Both the position numbers and the translations under genes were made by a program. This document shows positions 29,674 to 38,464 of a stretch of DNA of 64,000 bases, piece by piece. Position 1 is the first letter of the stretch. Every line of letters starts with the position of its first letter. The stretch is from NCBI RefSeq assembly GCF_002982115.1, contig NZ_CP019980.1, forward strand, positions 1,992,001 through 2,056,000. The letters run 5' to 3'. Origin of the DNA: Lysinibacillus sphaericus (GTDB lineage Bacteria; Bacillota; Bacilli; Bacillales_A; Planococcaceae). The notes under the pieces are model-generated. The model searched no databases. It saw nothing but the letters and a program-made list of their open reading frames with translations, and had not been told where the DNA came from.

Positions 29674-31809
29674 ATGGGAAAAATCGCTATTTTAGCTGAA
29701 AAACCATCGCAGGCACGAGCTTATGCAGAAGCCTTTAAAATTAAACACAAAGAGAAAACGTTTATAGAGTTAGAGCCCTGTTCAACATTTCCTGATGGTG
29801 CCATTATTAGTTGGGGGATAGGTCACCTCGTCGAATTAAAGGAACCGAAGGAATATAAAAAGGAATGGGAGAAGTGGTCTTTAGATGCCTTACCGATTAT
29901 TTTAGACAAATATGAAGATAAAGTTGTTAGTAATGTATACACACAGTTTAATGCGATAAAAAAAATCTTCCACGATCCACAAGTAACCATGATTTATAAT
30001 GGATGCGATGCTGAGCGTGAAGGATCGAATATTTTTTATTCCATTTATAAAATGACAAAAGTAAAAAAGCCTGTAAAACGTTTATGGATTAACTCTTTAG
30101 AGGTGGATGAAATTCGGAAAGGTTTTCAAAATATGCACAGTAACGAGCGCGATTTGCTGATGTATCAAGAAGCAAAAACACGCCAAATTAGCGACTGGCT
30201 AGTGGGTATGAACTGTAGTCGTTTATATACATTACTTCTTCAGCAGAAGGGCTTTAAGGGCAGTATTTCTATTGGGCGTGTGCAATCACCAACAGTGTAT
30301 TTGATTTATAAAAGACGACAAGAAATCGAGAATTTTAAGCCTGAAAAGTTTTATGAAATTGAAGGAGTATTTACAGCCCAAAATGGTATGTATAAAGGTA
30401 AGGCGAAAATCAAATCCAATGTTAGAGAAGAAGTAGAGCAGTTATTGAGACAACACGCTATTCAGCCAATGGATATAGGTCAAATTACGAGTGTAACGAA
30501 TAAGACAAAGCGAATCCAACCACCTAAATTGCACGCATTATCAACTTTGCAGGCAACAGCAAATAGACGCTGGAAATATAGTCCGGCCCACGTGTTAAAA
30601 TTGACACAGTCGCTATATGAGAAAAAGCTTGTATCGTACCCACGTACCGATTCACAGCTGATAACACCAAATGAATACAATTATTTACACGAAGCACTGC
30701 AAAAATATCAACAGCTCATTGGTCAGTCATTTCCCCCTGTTTTAAGAGGCCAACATAAACGTTATGTTGACAGCTCTAATGTAGGCGAGCACTATGCCAT
30801 TATTCCAACGAAAAAGGTGCCAACAGAAAAAGCGTTGCAGTCAATGGCTGCGGATGAACGAAATATTTATTTTGAAATATTACATACAACGCTTGCAATG
30901 TTTCATCATGATTATGAGTATGATGAAAAAACAATTTTAACGGATGTGAAAAATGTAGAATTTAAATCCGTCGGGAAAACAGAGCTTGTAAAAGGTTGGC
31001 GGGAGCTTTTCGCTGGCGATAAAGAGCCTTCACATCGTGAGGAAGTTCTACCTGTCGTATCTAAAGGGGAAATCGTCCAAAGTCAAATCGCCATTATGGA
31101 AGGAACTACAACGCCACCAAAGCCTTATACAGAAGGGCAACTTATTACAATGATGAAAACATGTGGAAAATCGGTTGAAGATGAGACTGAAATCGAAGTT
31201 TTAAATTCTGTAGAAGGTATTGGCACAGAGGCAACACGTAGTGGCATTATTGAAACGATTAAAAAGCATGGGTTTATTGAGGTGAAGAAAAATATTGTCA
31301 GTATCACACCTAAAGGGGAACTATTGTGTAGAGCAATTGAAGGAACCTTGCTTTCCAGTCCATCGATGACAGCAAAATGGGAAATTTATTTAAAAAAAAT
31401 AGGACGTGGTGAAGGATCGGCCAAACATTTTATCGACAGTATTGGCAAATTTATCTATCAGTTAATTGCCGAAGTACCAAACAAAATTAACACAATCACA
31501 ATTAATGCGGATCAATTTCCAACAAATCCTAAAGCAAAAGATATTGTGACATGCCCAACATGTAAAGTAGGCAAAATTAGCTTGCGCAAGAAATTTTATG
31601 GTTGCTCGGAATATAAAAATGGCTGTAAACAAACATTTCCAGAAAGATTATTAGGGAAAAAGCTTACGGAGAAGAATATTAGAGATTTATGTACGAGCGG
31701 GAAAACAGCCGAAATGAAAGGTTTTAAAGCAAAAAGTGGCAAGCAATTTAGCGCTGCCCTGCAATTTGTGGAAGGGAAAATTGAATTTGCATTTAATACA
31801 AAAAAATAA
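29674..31809 (+). CDS. topB: DNA topoisomerase III (type IA)
   Basis: A 711-residue type IA topoisomerase. The TOPRIM domain is at the N terminus (MGKIAILAEKPSQARAYAEA, then NGCDAEREGSNI with the metal-binding D-x-x-R-E-G), the catalytic tyrosine is Tyr322 in LVSYPRTDSQL, and IGTEATRSGIIETI completes the core. A C-terminal Cys cluster (CPTCKVGKISL, YGCSEYKNGC) forms a topoisomerase zinc finger. Length fits Bacillus TopB. It relaxes negatively supercoiled DNA and decatenates replication intermediates. The ribosome binding site (AGAAG) is weak. Confidence 0.93.
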   Translation: MGKIAILAEKPSQARAYAEAFKIKHKEKTFIELEPCSTFPDGAIISWGIGHLVELKEPKEYKKEWEKWSLDALPIILDKYEDKVVSNVYTQFNAIKKIFHDPQVTMIYNGCDAEREGSNIFYSIYKMTKVKKPVKRLWINSLEVDEIRKGFQNMHSNERDLLMYQEAKTRQISDWLVGMNCSRLYTLLLQQKGFKGSISIGRVQSPTVYLIYKRRQEIENFKPEKFYEIEGVFTAQNGMYKGKAKIKSNVREEVEQLLRQHAIQPMDIGQITSVTNKTKRIQPPKLHALSTLQATANRRWKYSPAHVLKLTQSLYEKKLVSYPRTDSQLITPNEYNYLHEALQKYQQLIGQSFPPVLRGQHKRYVDSSNVGEHYAIIPTKKVPTEKALQSMAADERNIYFEILHTTLAMFHHDYEYDEKTILTDVKNVEFKSVGKTELVKGWRELFAGDKEPSHREEVLPVVSKGEIVQSQIAIMEGTTTPPKPYTEGQLITMMKTCGKSVEDETEIEVLNSVEGIGTEATRSGIIETIKKHGFIEVKKNIVSITPKGELLCRAIEGTLLSSPSMTAKWEIYLKKIGRGEGSAKHFIDSIGKFIYQLIAEVPNKINTITINADQFPTNPKAKDIVTCPTCKVGKISLRKKFYGCSEYKNGCKQTFPERLLGKKLTEKNIRDLCTSGKTAEMKGFKAKSGKQFSAALQFVEGKIEFAFNTKK

Positions 31810-31892
31810 CGTTCATAAAGTTTATTTGGAATGTGCTACTTAAGGTACAAATGGATTGAAATTATGCCTTTTTTATAGAAGGAGTGAAGCGT

Positions 31893-32594
31893 GTGGATGA
31901 GCAGGAACTAGTAGTGAAGGATTACTTGTTACAGGGAATCGAGGCAGGGAATTATTCGCAAGATGGGAAAATGCCAAGTGAACATGCTCTAATGGAAATG
32001 TTTGGTGTACCACGTATAAAAGTACGAAATGCCTATGATTTACTAGAGAAAATGGGTTTAATTTATTCGCAGAAGGGGATTGGGCGCTTTTTGCGGGAAA
32101 AACAAAAACCACTTGAGGTTGTAATGTCTGGCGATATTAGCTTTAGTGAAAAAATGCTCAAATTTACATCAAACTATCAATCAGTTGTGACGAAAATAGA
32201 ACAGGTACCTAAAGAACATATTATTTTTAGCAAGCCGTATGTTCAACATAGCGACCTTTACCTAATTGAAAGATTGCGCTTTATTGACGAGGAACCCACA
32301 GCAATCCATCGTTCGTATGTCGTTGTTGAAAATATGCCTGCCATTAAGCAGATGAATTATGATTTAACCTCTATCTATACATTTTATCAACAGCATGGTG
32401 TAAAACAATTTCGTAGTTCCTTCTCACATTTAGCTGTCAAATTTCCAAATGAACTGGACCGGTCATTGCTTGCATGTGAAATATTGGTGCCTCTCGTCAA
32501 GGTAGAATCGGATAGTTGGGATGACGAGCATAATATTTTACTAGAGTACACAGAAATTTTATATCGAACGGATCGCTTCTTTTTTCAAATATAG
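31893..32594 (+). CDS. phnF: GntR/UTRA-family regulator, probable PhnF
   Basis: A 233-residue HutC-subfamily GntR regulator: winged helix at residues 5-70 (KMPSEHALMEMFGVPRIKVRNAYDLLEKMGLI) and a UTRA ligand-binding domain (about 85-230, LYLIERLRFIDEEPTAIHRSYV). Its position immediately before the C-P lyase operon and its resemblance to PhnF suggest control of phosphonate use. GTG at 31893 is chosen for its 8-nt spacing from AAGGAG; GTG at 31884 overlaps that site. A strong terminator separates it from phnG, so it is transcribed on its own. Confidence 0.8.
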   Translation: MDEQELVVKDYLLQGIEAGNYSQDGKMPSEHALMEMFGVPRIKVRNAYDLLEKMGLIYSQKGIGRFLREKQKPLEVVMSGDISFSEKMLKFTSNYQSVVTKIEQVPKEHIIFSKPYVQHSDLYLIERLRFIDEEPTAIHRSYVVVENMPAIKQMNYDLTSIYTFYQQHGVKQFRSSFSHLAVKFPNELDRSLLACEILVPLVKVESDSWDDEHNILLEYTEILYRTDRFFFQI

Positions 32595-32602
32595 ATTAGA
32601 TT

Positions 32603-32637
32603 GACTTCAAACCATTCGTGTTTGAAGTCTTTTTTTA
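32603..32637 (+). terminator. Intrinsic terminator of phnF
   Basis: GACTTCAAAC (32603-32612) pairs with GTTTGAAGTC (32620-32629), followed by eight T. Confidence 0.9.
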
Positions 32638-32717
32638 TGCTGTAAGACAACCGGAAGATAAATTGCTACGTGACCCCGCCATTTTAATTAAATGCCGTTA
32701 ATTTTTGTAAAACTTAA

Positions 32718-32745
32718 TTTACATGAACTTCACGAAACCTTTTCA
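32718..32745 (+). promoter_or_regulatory. Candidate PhoP box before the phn operon
   Basis: Three hexamers TTTACA (32718), TTCACG (32729) and TTTTCA (32740) repeat with exact 11-bp periodicity, the arrangement of Bacillus PhoP sites (TT-T/A/C-ACA with 5-bp spacers). It lies 50-77 nt upstream of phnG. The third copy is weak. Confidence 0.4.
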
Positions 32746-32794
32746 CTACTGAACATGGCGCCAAGTTAAGGTATTGGTGAAGGGAGTTGGTCAA

Positions 32795-33217
32795 GTGAAA
32801 CGAGCTGAACGGACTAAATTATTAATTGAGGTTGGACGTGAAGAAGCATTACAGATGGCAAATGAAGTTTGTAGTCACCATGAGGTAATTGAAATCCAAG
32901 CACCAAGAGAGGGGCTTGTCATGATTAAAATGCGAGAATCGGCACAGCAATCCCTTTTTTATATAGGTGAGACGTTAGTAACAGAAACTAAGGTCAAAAT
33001 TGGCGAAGCATTTGGTCTTGGCTTAGTTCGCGAATATGAGCCAGAGCTTTCCAAGGCACTGGCCATTATAGATGCTGCTTATAATGGGCAACTACCTGTA
33101 GTGGCAAAGTGGGCGAGCGTGTTAACGAAACTGTCACAACGTCTTGACATGAAGCAACAAGATATAAAATGTTCAATTGAACGGACAAAAGTTCAGTTCG
33201 ACACGATGTCGATATAA
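32795..33217 (+). CDS. phnG: C-P lyase subunit PhnG
   Basis: A 140-residue subunit of the phosphonate C-P lyase core complex (PhnGHIJ). KRAERTKLLIEVGREEALQMANEV and MIKMRESAQQSLFYIGETLVTE, then GLGLVREYEPELSKALAIIDAAYN, follow the PhnG pattern. Together with PhnI it couples phosphonate to ATP to give a ribose triphosphonate. GTG at 32795 has AAGGGAG 8 nt upstream; an earlier TTG at 32774 lacks one. It is the first gene of the phn operon. Confidence 0.88.
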   Translation: MKRAERTKLLIEVGREEALQMANEVCSHHEVIEIQAPREGLVMIKMRESAQQSLFYIGETLVTETKVKIGEAFGLGLVREYEPELSKALAIIDAAYNGQLPVVAKWASVLTKLSQRLDMKQQDIKCSIERTKVQFDTMSI

Positions 33218-33230
33218 GGAGGTAGGGAAC

Positions 33231-33803
33231 ATGGAGACGGTACACTTTACGCAACTGACATTTCGTACATTAATGGATTGTTTTGCTCGACCAGGCAGTA
33301 AAGGGACGTTACAAACTTTGCATTCCATCGATGGGCTATATCCTCAAACATTATCTGTTTTAATGACATTGTTCGATGGAGAAATCAGCTTTCAAGCAGT
33401 GGATGACTCGAAGCGACTTCACCAAGAACTACGTCAATGGACAGGCGCAAAAGTGAAAGATTTCCATGAAGCGGATTTTATCATTGTGCCTGCAAATGCT
33501 AACAAAGAGCAAATATTGAAAGTGTTAGAAGTAGTGAAAATAGGGAATTTAATTGATCCACAGCAATCCGCTACAATCGTCATGGAATTGCCACAGCAGT
33601 CAAACGAGGTTGTCTATCAATTAACAGGGCCTGGTATTTTGCATAAAGAACTAGTGGAACTGGGATTATCTCCTGATATTTTGGCGTTGCGTGCAATTCG
33701 AAATCGAGAGTTTCCGCTAGGAGTCGATTTGATTTTAATAGATGAAAATGGTATGGTGCTCGCTTTACCACGCACAACGAAGTTGGAAGAGGTGAAAAGC
33801 TAA
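33231..33803 (+). CDS. phnH: C-P lyase subunit PhnH
   Basis: A 190-residue subunit of the C-P lyase core. FRTLMDCFARPGSKGTLQTL at the N terminus, PQTLSVLMTLFDGEISFQ and the C-terminal NREFPLGVDLILIDENGMVLALPRTTK are characteristic. PhnH is a PLP-transferase-like fold without cofactor. AAGGAGG lies 8 nt before the ATG at 33231. Its stop overlaps the phnI start (TAATG). Confidence 0.92.
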   Translation: METVHFTQLTFRTLMDCFARPGSKGTLQTLHSIDGLYPQTLSVLMTLFDGEISFQAVDDSKRLHQELRQWTGAKVKDFHEADFIIVPANANKEQILKVLEVVKIGNLIDPQQSATIVMELPQQSNEVVYQLTGPGILHKELVELGLSPDILALRAIRNREFPLGVDLILIDENGMVLALPRTTKLEEVKS

Positions 33804-34891
33804 TGGCGTATGTAGCAGTTCGTGGTGGCGCCGAGGCGATTGAAGCATCTTTAGAGCATTTGCAGTATGAGCGCGTGAAGCGAGGCGCACATATTTCAGT
33901 GCATACATTACAGTCCACAATGCGAGGTTTTTTAGATCAAGTCATGTCGGAAAGTAGTTTATATAGTGAACGTTTAGCCTCTTTAGCGATGAAACAAAGC
34001 GAGGGCAATGCAGAGGAGGCTGTATTTTTATTACGTGCGCACCGCTCCACATTACCACGCTTGTATTATTCAACTGTAACGAATGCGAGAGAAATGTTTG
34101 TCCTACGACGCATATCGGCTAGTTTTAAAGATATTCCAGGAGGGCAAATTTTAGGGGCTTCACACGATTATTTACACCGCTTATTGGATTTTGATTTGCT
34201 GGAGGAAACCGTAGCAGATGTTGAGCTAAAAAAGGCGGCATTTGAACAAATAAATAAACCGGAAGAAAGTGAACTTGCATTAGAGCAGCTACCAAAAGTA
34301 ATGGATTATTTACGCGATGAAGGTCTAATAAGAAAGTTCGCTTTAAATAATCAAGAACCCAAAGATGTGACGAAGCAAGCCATAACGTTTCCAACAAATC
34401 GTTCTCAACGTTTGCAAACATTAACAAGGGGACAAACAGGGACGATTACATCTCTTGGTTATGCAGGTCTTCGCGGCTACGGTGCATCACATCCAAATGT
34501 TGGGGAGGTACGGGTAGGTTGGCAACCAATTTATGTTGCATTAGAAGACGACGATATGGACCCTTATTATATTGGCGCCATTAAACTAACGGAAGTAGAG
34601 TCGTTTATTCCTGTCGATGTAGATGAAGATGGACAACAAGTGTTGGAATTCGATGTTGGCTATGGTGCATGTTTTGGACAAAACGAAACAAAAGCCATTG
34701 CGATGTCTATCGTAGATCATGCACTAGAAGTTGGAGGCGATTCTCCAATCCATGACGAAGAATTTGTACTACTTCACGTGGATATGATTGAATCTACAGG
34801 ATTTATCTCACACTTGAAGATGCCGCATTATGTCACATTCCAAGCGAAGTTAGAACAAATGCGCAGTATAAAAAAGGAGGGGCACCGATGA
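33803..34891 (+). CDS. phnI: C-P lyase subunit PhnI
   Basis: A 362-residue subunit which, with PhnG and PhnL, displaces adenine from ATP with phosphonate (nucleosidase activity). MAYVAVRGGAEAIEASLEHL, IAIMSIVDHAL-type pattern (KAIAMSIVDHALEVGG), and LHVDMIESTGFISHLKMPHYVTFQ near the C terminus are family features. It overlaps phnJ by 4 nt (ATGA). Length matches the family. Confidence 0.93.
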   Translation: MAYVAVRGGAEAIEASLEHLQYERVKRGAHISVHTLQSTMRGFLDQVMSESSLYSERLASLAMKQSEGNAEEAVFLLRAHRSTLPRLYYSTVTNAREMFVLRRISASFKDIPGGQILGASHDYLHRLLDFDLLEETVADVELKKAAFEQINKPEESELALEQLPKVMDYLRDEGLIRKFALNNQEPKDVTKQAITFPTNRSQRLQTLTRGQTGTITSLGYAGLRGYGASHPNVGEVRVGWQPIYVALEDDDMDPYYIGAIKLTEVESFIPVDVDEDGQQVLEFDVGYGACFGQNETKAIAMSIVDHALEVGGDSPIHDEEFVLLHVDMIESTGFISHLKMPHYVTFQAKLEQMRSIKKEGHR

Positions 34892-35733
34892 GCGCAGTAC
34901 CATTTGCTTTGTTAGACGAACAGTCAAAGCGTGAAATCCGACGAGCAATTTTGAAAGGAATAGCTATTCCTGGCTATCAAGTGCCATTCGCCTCGCGTGA
35001 GTTGCCAATTGCCCGAGGGTGGGGAACAGGGGGCTTGCAAGTAACACTCGCATTAATTGGTAAAAATGATGTATTAAAAGTTATTGACCAAGGTTCGGAT
35101 GACTCCGTCAATGCAGTTAATATAAAAAAGCTTGTGACCAAGACAACGGGTGTTCAAACAACGACTCGTACGCAAGATGCCACGCTTGTACAATCACGCC
35201 ATCGCATTCCTGAAGTGCCATTGCGTGCAGATCAAGTGTTAGTGCTACAAGTACCAGAGCCAGAGCCGTTGCGGGACATTGAACGGAGTGAATTTAAAAC
35301 AAAACGTTATCATGCAGAAAAAGAATATAGCGGTGCTTACTTAATGTTGTTTGAACAAATTATGCGCTATAACCAGACTTCTCAAGGGGCAGATTATCCA
35401 GTATTAGTCAATGGACGCTACGTCATGAATCCTAGTCCAATTCCGCGGTTTGATAACCCAAAAATACATCAAAGTGAGGCGCTTATACTTTTTGGGGCGG
35501 GACGTGAGAAAAAAATTTACGCAGTACCGCCTTATACAAATGTAGAGTCGCTTGCATTTGAAGACTATCCGTTTGTTGTCGAGCAATTTGAAGGAAAGGT
35601 GTGCCGAGAAACAGGTCTGTCAGATGTCTTTCTTGATGAGCTTACAGATGAAGTTACGGGTGAAACTTACTATGTTTGTAATGATACAAGTTATATGCAA
35701 GAAATATTACAACAAAAGGTGGCAGCAAAATGA
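34888..35733 (+). CDS. phnJ: C-P lyase radical SAM-type subunit PhnJ, missing two conserved cysteines
   Basis: A 281-residue PhnJ by overall sequence: IAIPGYQVPFASRELPIARGWGTGG (radical-bearing Gly29 equivalent of E. coli Gly32), SRHRIPEVPL, NGRYVMNPSPIPRFDNPKIH, FGAGREKKIYAVPPYTNVES. The enzyme uses a 4Fe-4S cluster and SAM to break the C-P bond. In E. coli the motif C-x2-C-x21-C-x5-C (241, 244, 266, 272) supplies three cluster ligands and the catalytic thiyl radical Cys272. Here the same spacing reads Cys239-x2-Thr242-x21-Cys264-x5-Met270, so the second ligand and the radical cysteine are both replaced. The codons ACA and ATG were checked in the DNA. The gene is otherwise intact and embedded in a complete operon. 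Confidence 0.9.
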   Translation: MSAVPFALLDEQSKREIRRAILKGIAIPGYQVPFASRELPIARGWGTGGLQVTLALIGKNDVLKVIDQGSDDSVNAVNIKKLVTKTTGVQTTTRTQDATLVQSRHRIPEVPLRADQVLVLQVPEPEPLRDIERSEFKTKRYHAEKEYSGAYLMLFEQIMRYNQTSQGADYPVLVNGRYVMNPSPIPRFDNPKIHQSEALILFGAGREKKIYAVPPYTNVESLAFEDYPFVVEQFEGKVCRETGLSDVFLDELTDEVTGETYYVCNDTSYMQEILQQKVAAK

Positions 35734-36569
35734 TGCAAGAACAACCGGTATTATCGATTCGACAGTTATCCAAACAGTACGGTGATGGTTGTACGCATTG
35801 TCAGCACGAGGGCATGAAACTAGAAAAAAATTTTTGCCCTGTCTGTAAAACTGTCTATGCATGTCGAAATGTATCGTTAGATTTATATCGAGGAGAAATA
35901 TTAGGAATTGTCGGAGAGAGTGGCAGTGGTAAATCGACATTGATGAAAAGTCTTTACTTTGATGAGACGGTGACGTCAGGAGAAGGCTATTTAGTAGATT
36001 ACGAAAATGGGCACAATAATATTTTTACTGAATCGAGTCAAATGAAGCGTCATATACGAAATACGATTTTAGGGATGGTTTATCAAAATCCGATGCTTGG
36101 ACTGAAAATGGATTTTTCATCCATGAGTAATATTGCAGAAAAGCAAATCGCAGCAGGTAATCGTCATGTTCGTCAGATGGAAGAGCGAAGCCTATCACTT
36201 CTACAACATGTTAGAATTCCTGTCCATCGAAGTAAAGAAGCACCGAAAAATTTTTCAGGTGGCATGCAGCAACGGGTTCAAATTGCTAAGGCTATGTCCA
36301 ATAACCCGCCTATTCTATTACTAGATGAAGTAACGACAGGATTAGACTTGTCTGTACAAGCAGATGTTTTAGATTTAATTAAATCGATACAACGGGAGTT
36401 AAATATTTCAATGATTGTTGTATCACATGATTTGGCCGTTATTCGTATGCTTGCTGACCGTACAATTGTCATGCTGAATGGGGAAATTATTGAACATGGG
36501 TTAACAGATCAAGTGTTGGAAGATCCACAGCACGAATATACACAACAATTAGTTTACTCATTACTGTAA
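35730..36569 (+). CDS. phnK: ABC-type ATPase PhnK with N-terminal four-cysteine insertion
   Basis: A 279-residue ABC ATPase of the C-P lyase machinery that docks on PhnJ. Walker A GESGSGKST, Q-loop VYQNPM, signature FSGGMQQR, Walker B LLLDEVTTGLD. Between the first strand and Walker A there is an insertion, CTHCQHEGMKLEKNFCPVC followed by a fifth Cys in VYACRN, absent from E. coli PhnK but, as I recall, present in many other PhnK proteins; it looks like a zinc or iron-sulfur site. It overlaps phnJ by 4 nt. Confidence 0.92.
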   Translation: MMQEQPVLSIRQLSKQYGDGCTHCQHEGMKLEKNFCPVCKTVYACRNVSLDLYRGEILGIVGESGSGKSTLMKSLYFDETVTSGEGYLVDYENGHNNIFTESSQMKRHIRNTILGMVYQNPMLGLKMDFSSMSNIAEKQIAAGNRHVRQMEERSLSLLQHVRIPVHRSKEAPKNFSGGMQQRVQIAKAMSNNPPILLLDEVTTGLDLSVQADVLDLIKSIQRELNISMIVVSHDLAVIRMLADRTIVMLNGEIIEHGLTDQVLEDPQHEYTQQLVYSLL

Positions 36570-36580
36570 GGAGGTAAATG

Positions 36581-37753
36581 ATGCTTGCGATTATAAATGG
36601 CGTTATTGTGACAGAACAGCAATTTTTAAAAAACCACATTGTATTAGTGGAGGACTATTTAATTAATGCGATTGTCCATGAAGCGGACATTGATTTACAT
36701 GGTATAGAAGTTTTAGATGCTAAAGGTGGCTATGTATCACCAGGTTTTGTCGATATTCATTCGGATTATATTGAGACGATTGTCAGCCCTCGTCCAACCT
36801 CAGTAATGAGCATGAACATTGGTTTACGGGAGAGCGAACGCATTTTAATGACGCATGGCATTACAACAATTTTTCATTCCTTATCCTATTACGGGGATGA
36901 TAAATACTCACATAAAGCAATTCGTAATCCGGAAAATGTTCAAAAATGTGTTGATGCTATTTACGCTTCACACGAAGAGCCACATTTAATACGACATCGT
37001 TTACATGCTCGCTTCGAAATTGATTCCATCGATCAAATACCGAACTTAGAGCGCAATATTAAAGATGGCAAAGTGCATTTGCTATCATTTATGGATCATA
37101 CACCAGGTCAGGGACAATATCGAAATCTTGAAATCTATAAAAATATTATGCGCGGCTATCGTTCCATGTCAGATCAGGAAGCCAATGTATTAATTCAAAA
37201 TCAAGTTGATAAGGCGAAAATGACTTTCGATGATATTGAACGACTAAGTCGATTAGCCATTGAGCATAACATTGCGGTTGCTTCACATGATGACGATGAT
37301 GTAGCAAAACTTCAACTTGTTCAATCGTATGGCACAACAATCAGTGAGTTTCCTATTACACTCGATGTGGCAAAAGAAGCAAAGAAGATGGGGATGCAAA
37401 CGATTGCTGGTGCACCCAATATTTTAAATGGTGGCTCCCATTCAGGGAATTTAAGCGCCAGTGAGGCGATTCAAGCACAAGTAATCGATATTATTTGTAG
37501 TGATTATTATCCTCCTGCAATGTTACACGGGATTTTCGAATTATCGAAACAATATGATGAAGATTTACACCGTTTATTCCAACTTGTGACGATTAATCCT
37601 GCACGTGCAGTAAATCTTGATCACGAAATTGGCTCGATTGAGGTTGGTAAAAAGGCAGATATATTAATTATTGAACAGATGGAAGACGGCTATCCCGTTG
37701 TTACAACAACCATGGTTGATGGCAACATTATTATGCAAACCAATTATCGCTAA
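36581..37753 (+). CDS. phnM: Alpha-D-ribose 1-methylphosphonate 5-triphosphate diphosphatase PhnM
   Basis: A 390-residue amidohydrolase that removes pyrophosphate from the ribosyl triphosphonate formed by PhnGHIL. Metal and substrate motifs are GGYVSPGFVDIHSDYIE, VASHDDDD and DIICSDYYPPAML; the C-terminal GSIEVGKKADILIIE is the usual amidohydrolase barrel-closing strand. Two adjacent ATG codons occur at 36578 and 36581; the second has better spacing from AAGGAGG. It lies between phnK and phnL. Confidence 0.93.
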   Translation: MLAIINGVIVTEQQFLKNHIVLVEDYLINAIVHEADIDLHGIEVLDAKGGYVSPGFVDIHSDYIETIVSPRPTSVMSMNIGLRESERILMTHGITTIFHSLSYYGDDKYSHKAIRNPENVQKCVDAIYASHEEPHLIRHRLHARFEIDSIDQIPNLERNIKDGKVHLLSFMDHTPGQGQYRNLEIYKNIMRGYRSMSDQEANVLIQNQVDKAKMTFDDIERLSRLAIEHNIAVASHDDDDVAKLQLVQSYGTTISEFPITLDVAKEAKKMGMQTIAGAPNILNGGSHSGNLSASEAIQAQVIDIICSDYYPPAMLHGIFELSKQYDEDLHRLFQLVTINPARAVNLDHEIGSIEVGKKADILIIEQMEDGYPVVTTTMVDGNIIMQTNYR

Positions 37754-37765
37754 GGGGGGGAAACG

Positions 37766-38464
37766 ATGTTAACTATACACAATTTGCAGAAATCGTTTAC
37801 TATTCATCATTTACAAAAGACTTTTCCAGCACTTGAAAATATATCATTGCATGTGAAGGAAGGGGGCTTTTTAGGGATTGTCGGTAAAAGTGGCAGTGGC
37901 AAATCGACCATCTTAAAAAGTATTTATCGCACTTATATGCCGCAAGCTGGAAACATTATATTCCATTCAGATGCCTATGGTGAGATTGATTTATTACAAG
38001 CGACGACTCGACAAATTGTTTATTTGCGAAAACATGAAATTGGTTATGTGTCGCAATTTTTAAACGTCATGCCTCGAACGACAGCATTAGAACTGGTGAC
38101 ACAATCTCTACTAGATGTAGGTGTAGAACAACAAGAAGCTATTACCCGAGCAAAGCAAGCATTACGTCATTTTGATTTGGAGGAAAAATTATGGAATAGT
38201 TATCCAAATAATTTTTCAGGTGGAGAGAAACTTCGTTTAAATATTGCTTGTGCGATCGTGAAAGAGCCACGCCTCCTTCTTTTAGATGAACCTACTGCTA
38301 GCTTAGATCAAGCCTCGAAAGTTAAGGTAAGGGAATCCATCGAAAAGCTAAAAGCACAAGGAACTACTTTAATTGGTATTTTTCATGATTTAGAGTTTAT
38401 GGAAGGCCTGTGCGATGATGTTTTTACAATGATGAAAATTAGCGACAAGGAAGTGTTAGCGTGA
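37766..38464 (+). CDS. phnL: ABC-type ATPase PhnL
   Basis: A 232-residue ABC ATPase needed for formation of the ribosyl triphosphonate. Walker A GKSGSGKST, signature FSGGEKLR and Walker B LLLLDEPTASLD are intact; VSQFLNVMPRTTALELVTQSL is the typical PhnL helical segment. AAGGGGGG precedes the ATG. Its stop codon overlaps the GTG start of the PHP gene (GTGA). Confidence 0.93.
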   Translation: MLTIHNLQKSFTIHHLQKTFPALENISLHVKEGGFLGIVGKSGSGKSTILKSIYRTYMPQAGNIIFHSDAYGEIDLLQATTRQIVYLRKHEIGYVSQFLNVMPRTTALELVTQSLLDVGVEQQEAITRAKQALRHFDLEEKLWNSYPNNFSGGEKLRLNIACAIVKEPRLLLLDEPTASLDQASKVKVRESIEKLKAQGTTLIGIFHDLEFMEGLCDDVFTMMKISDKEVLA

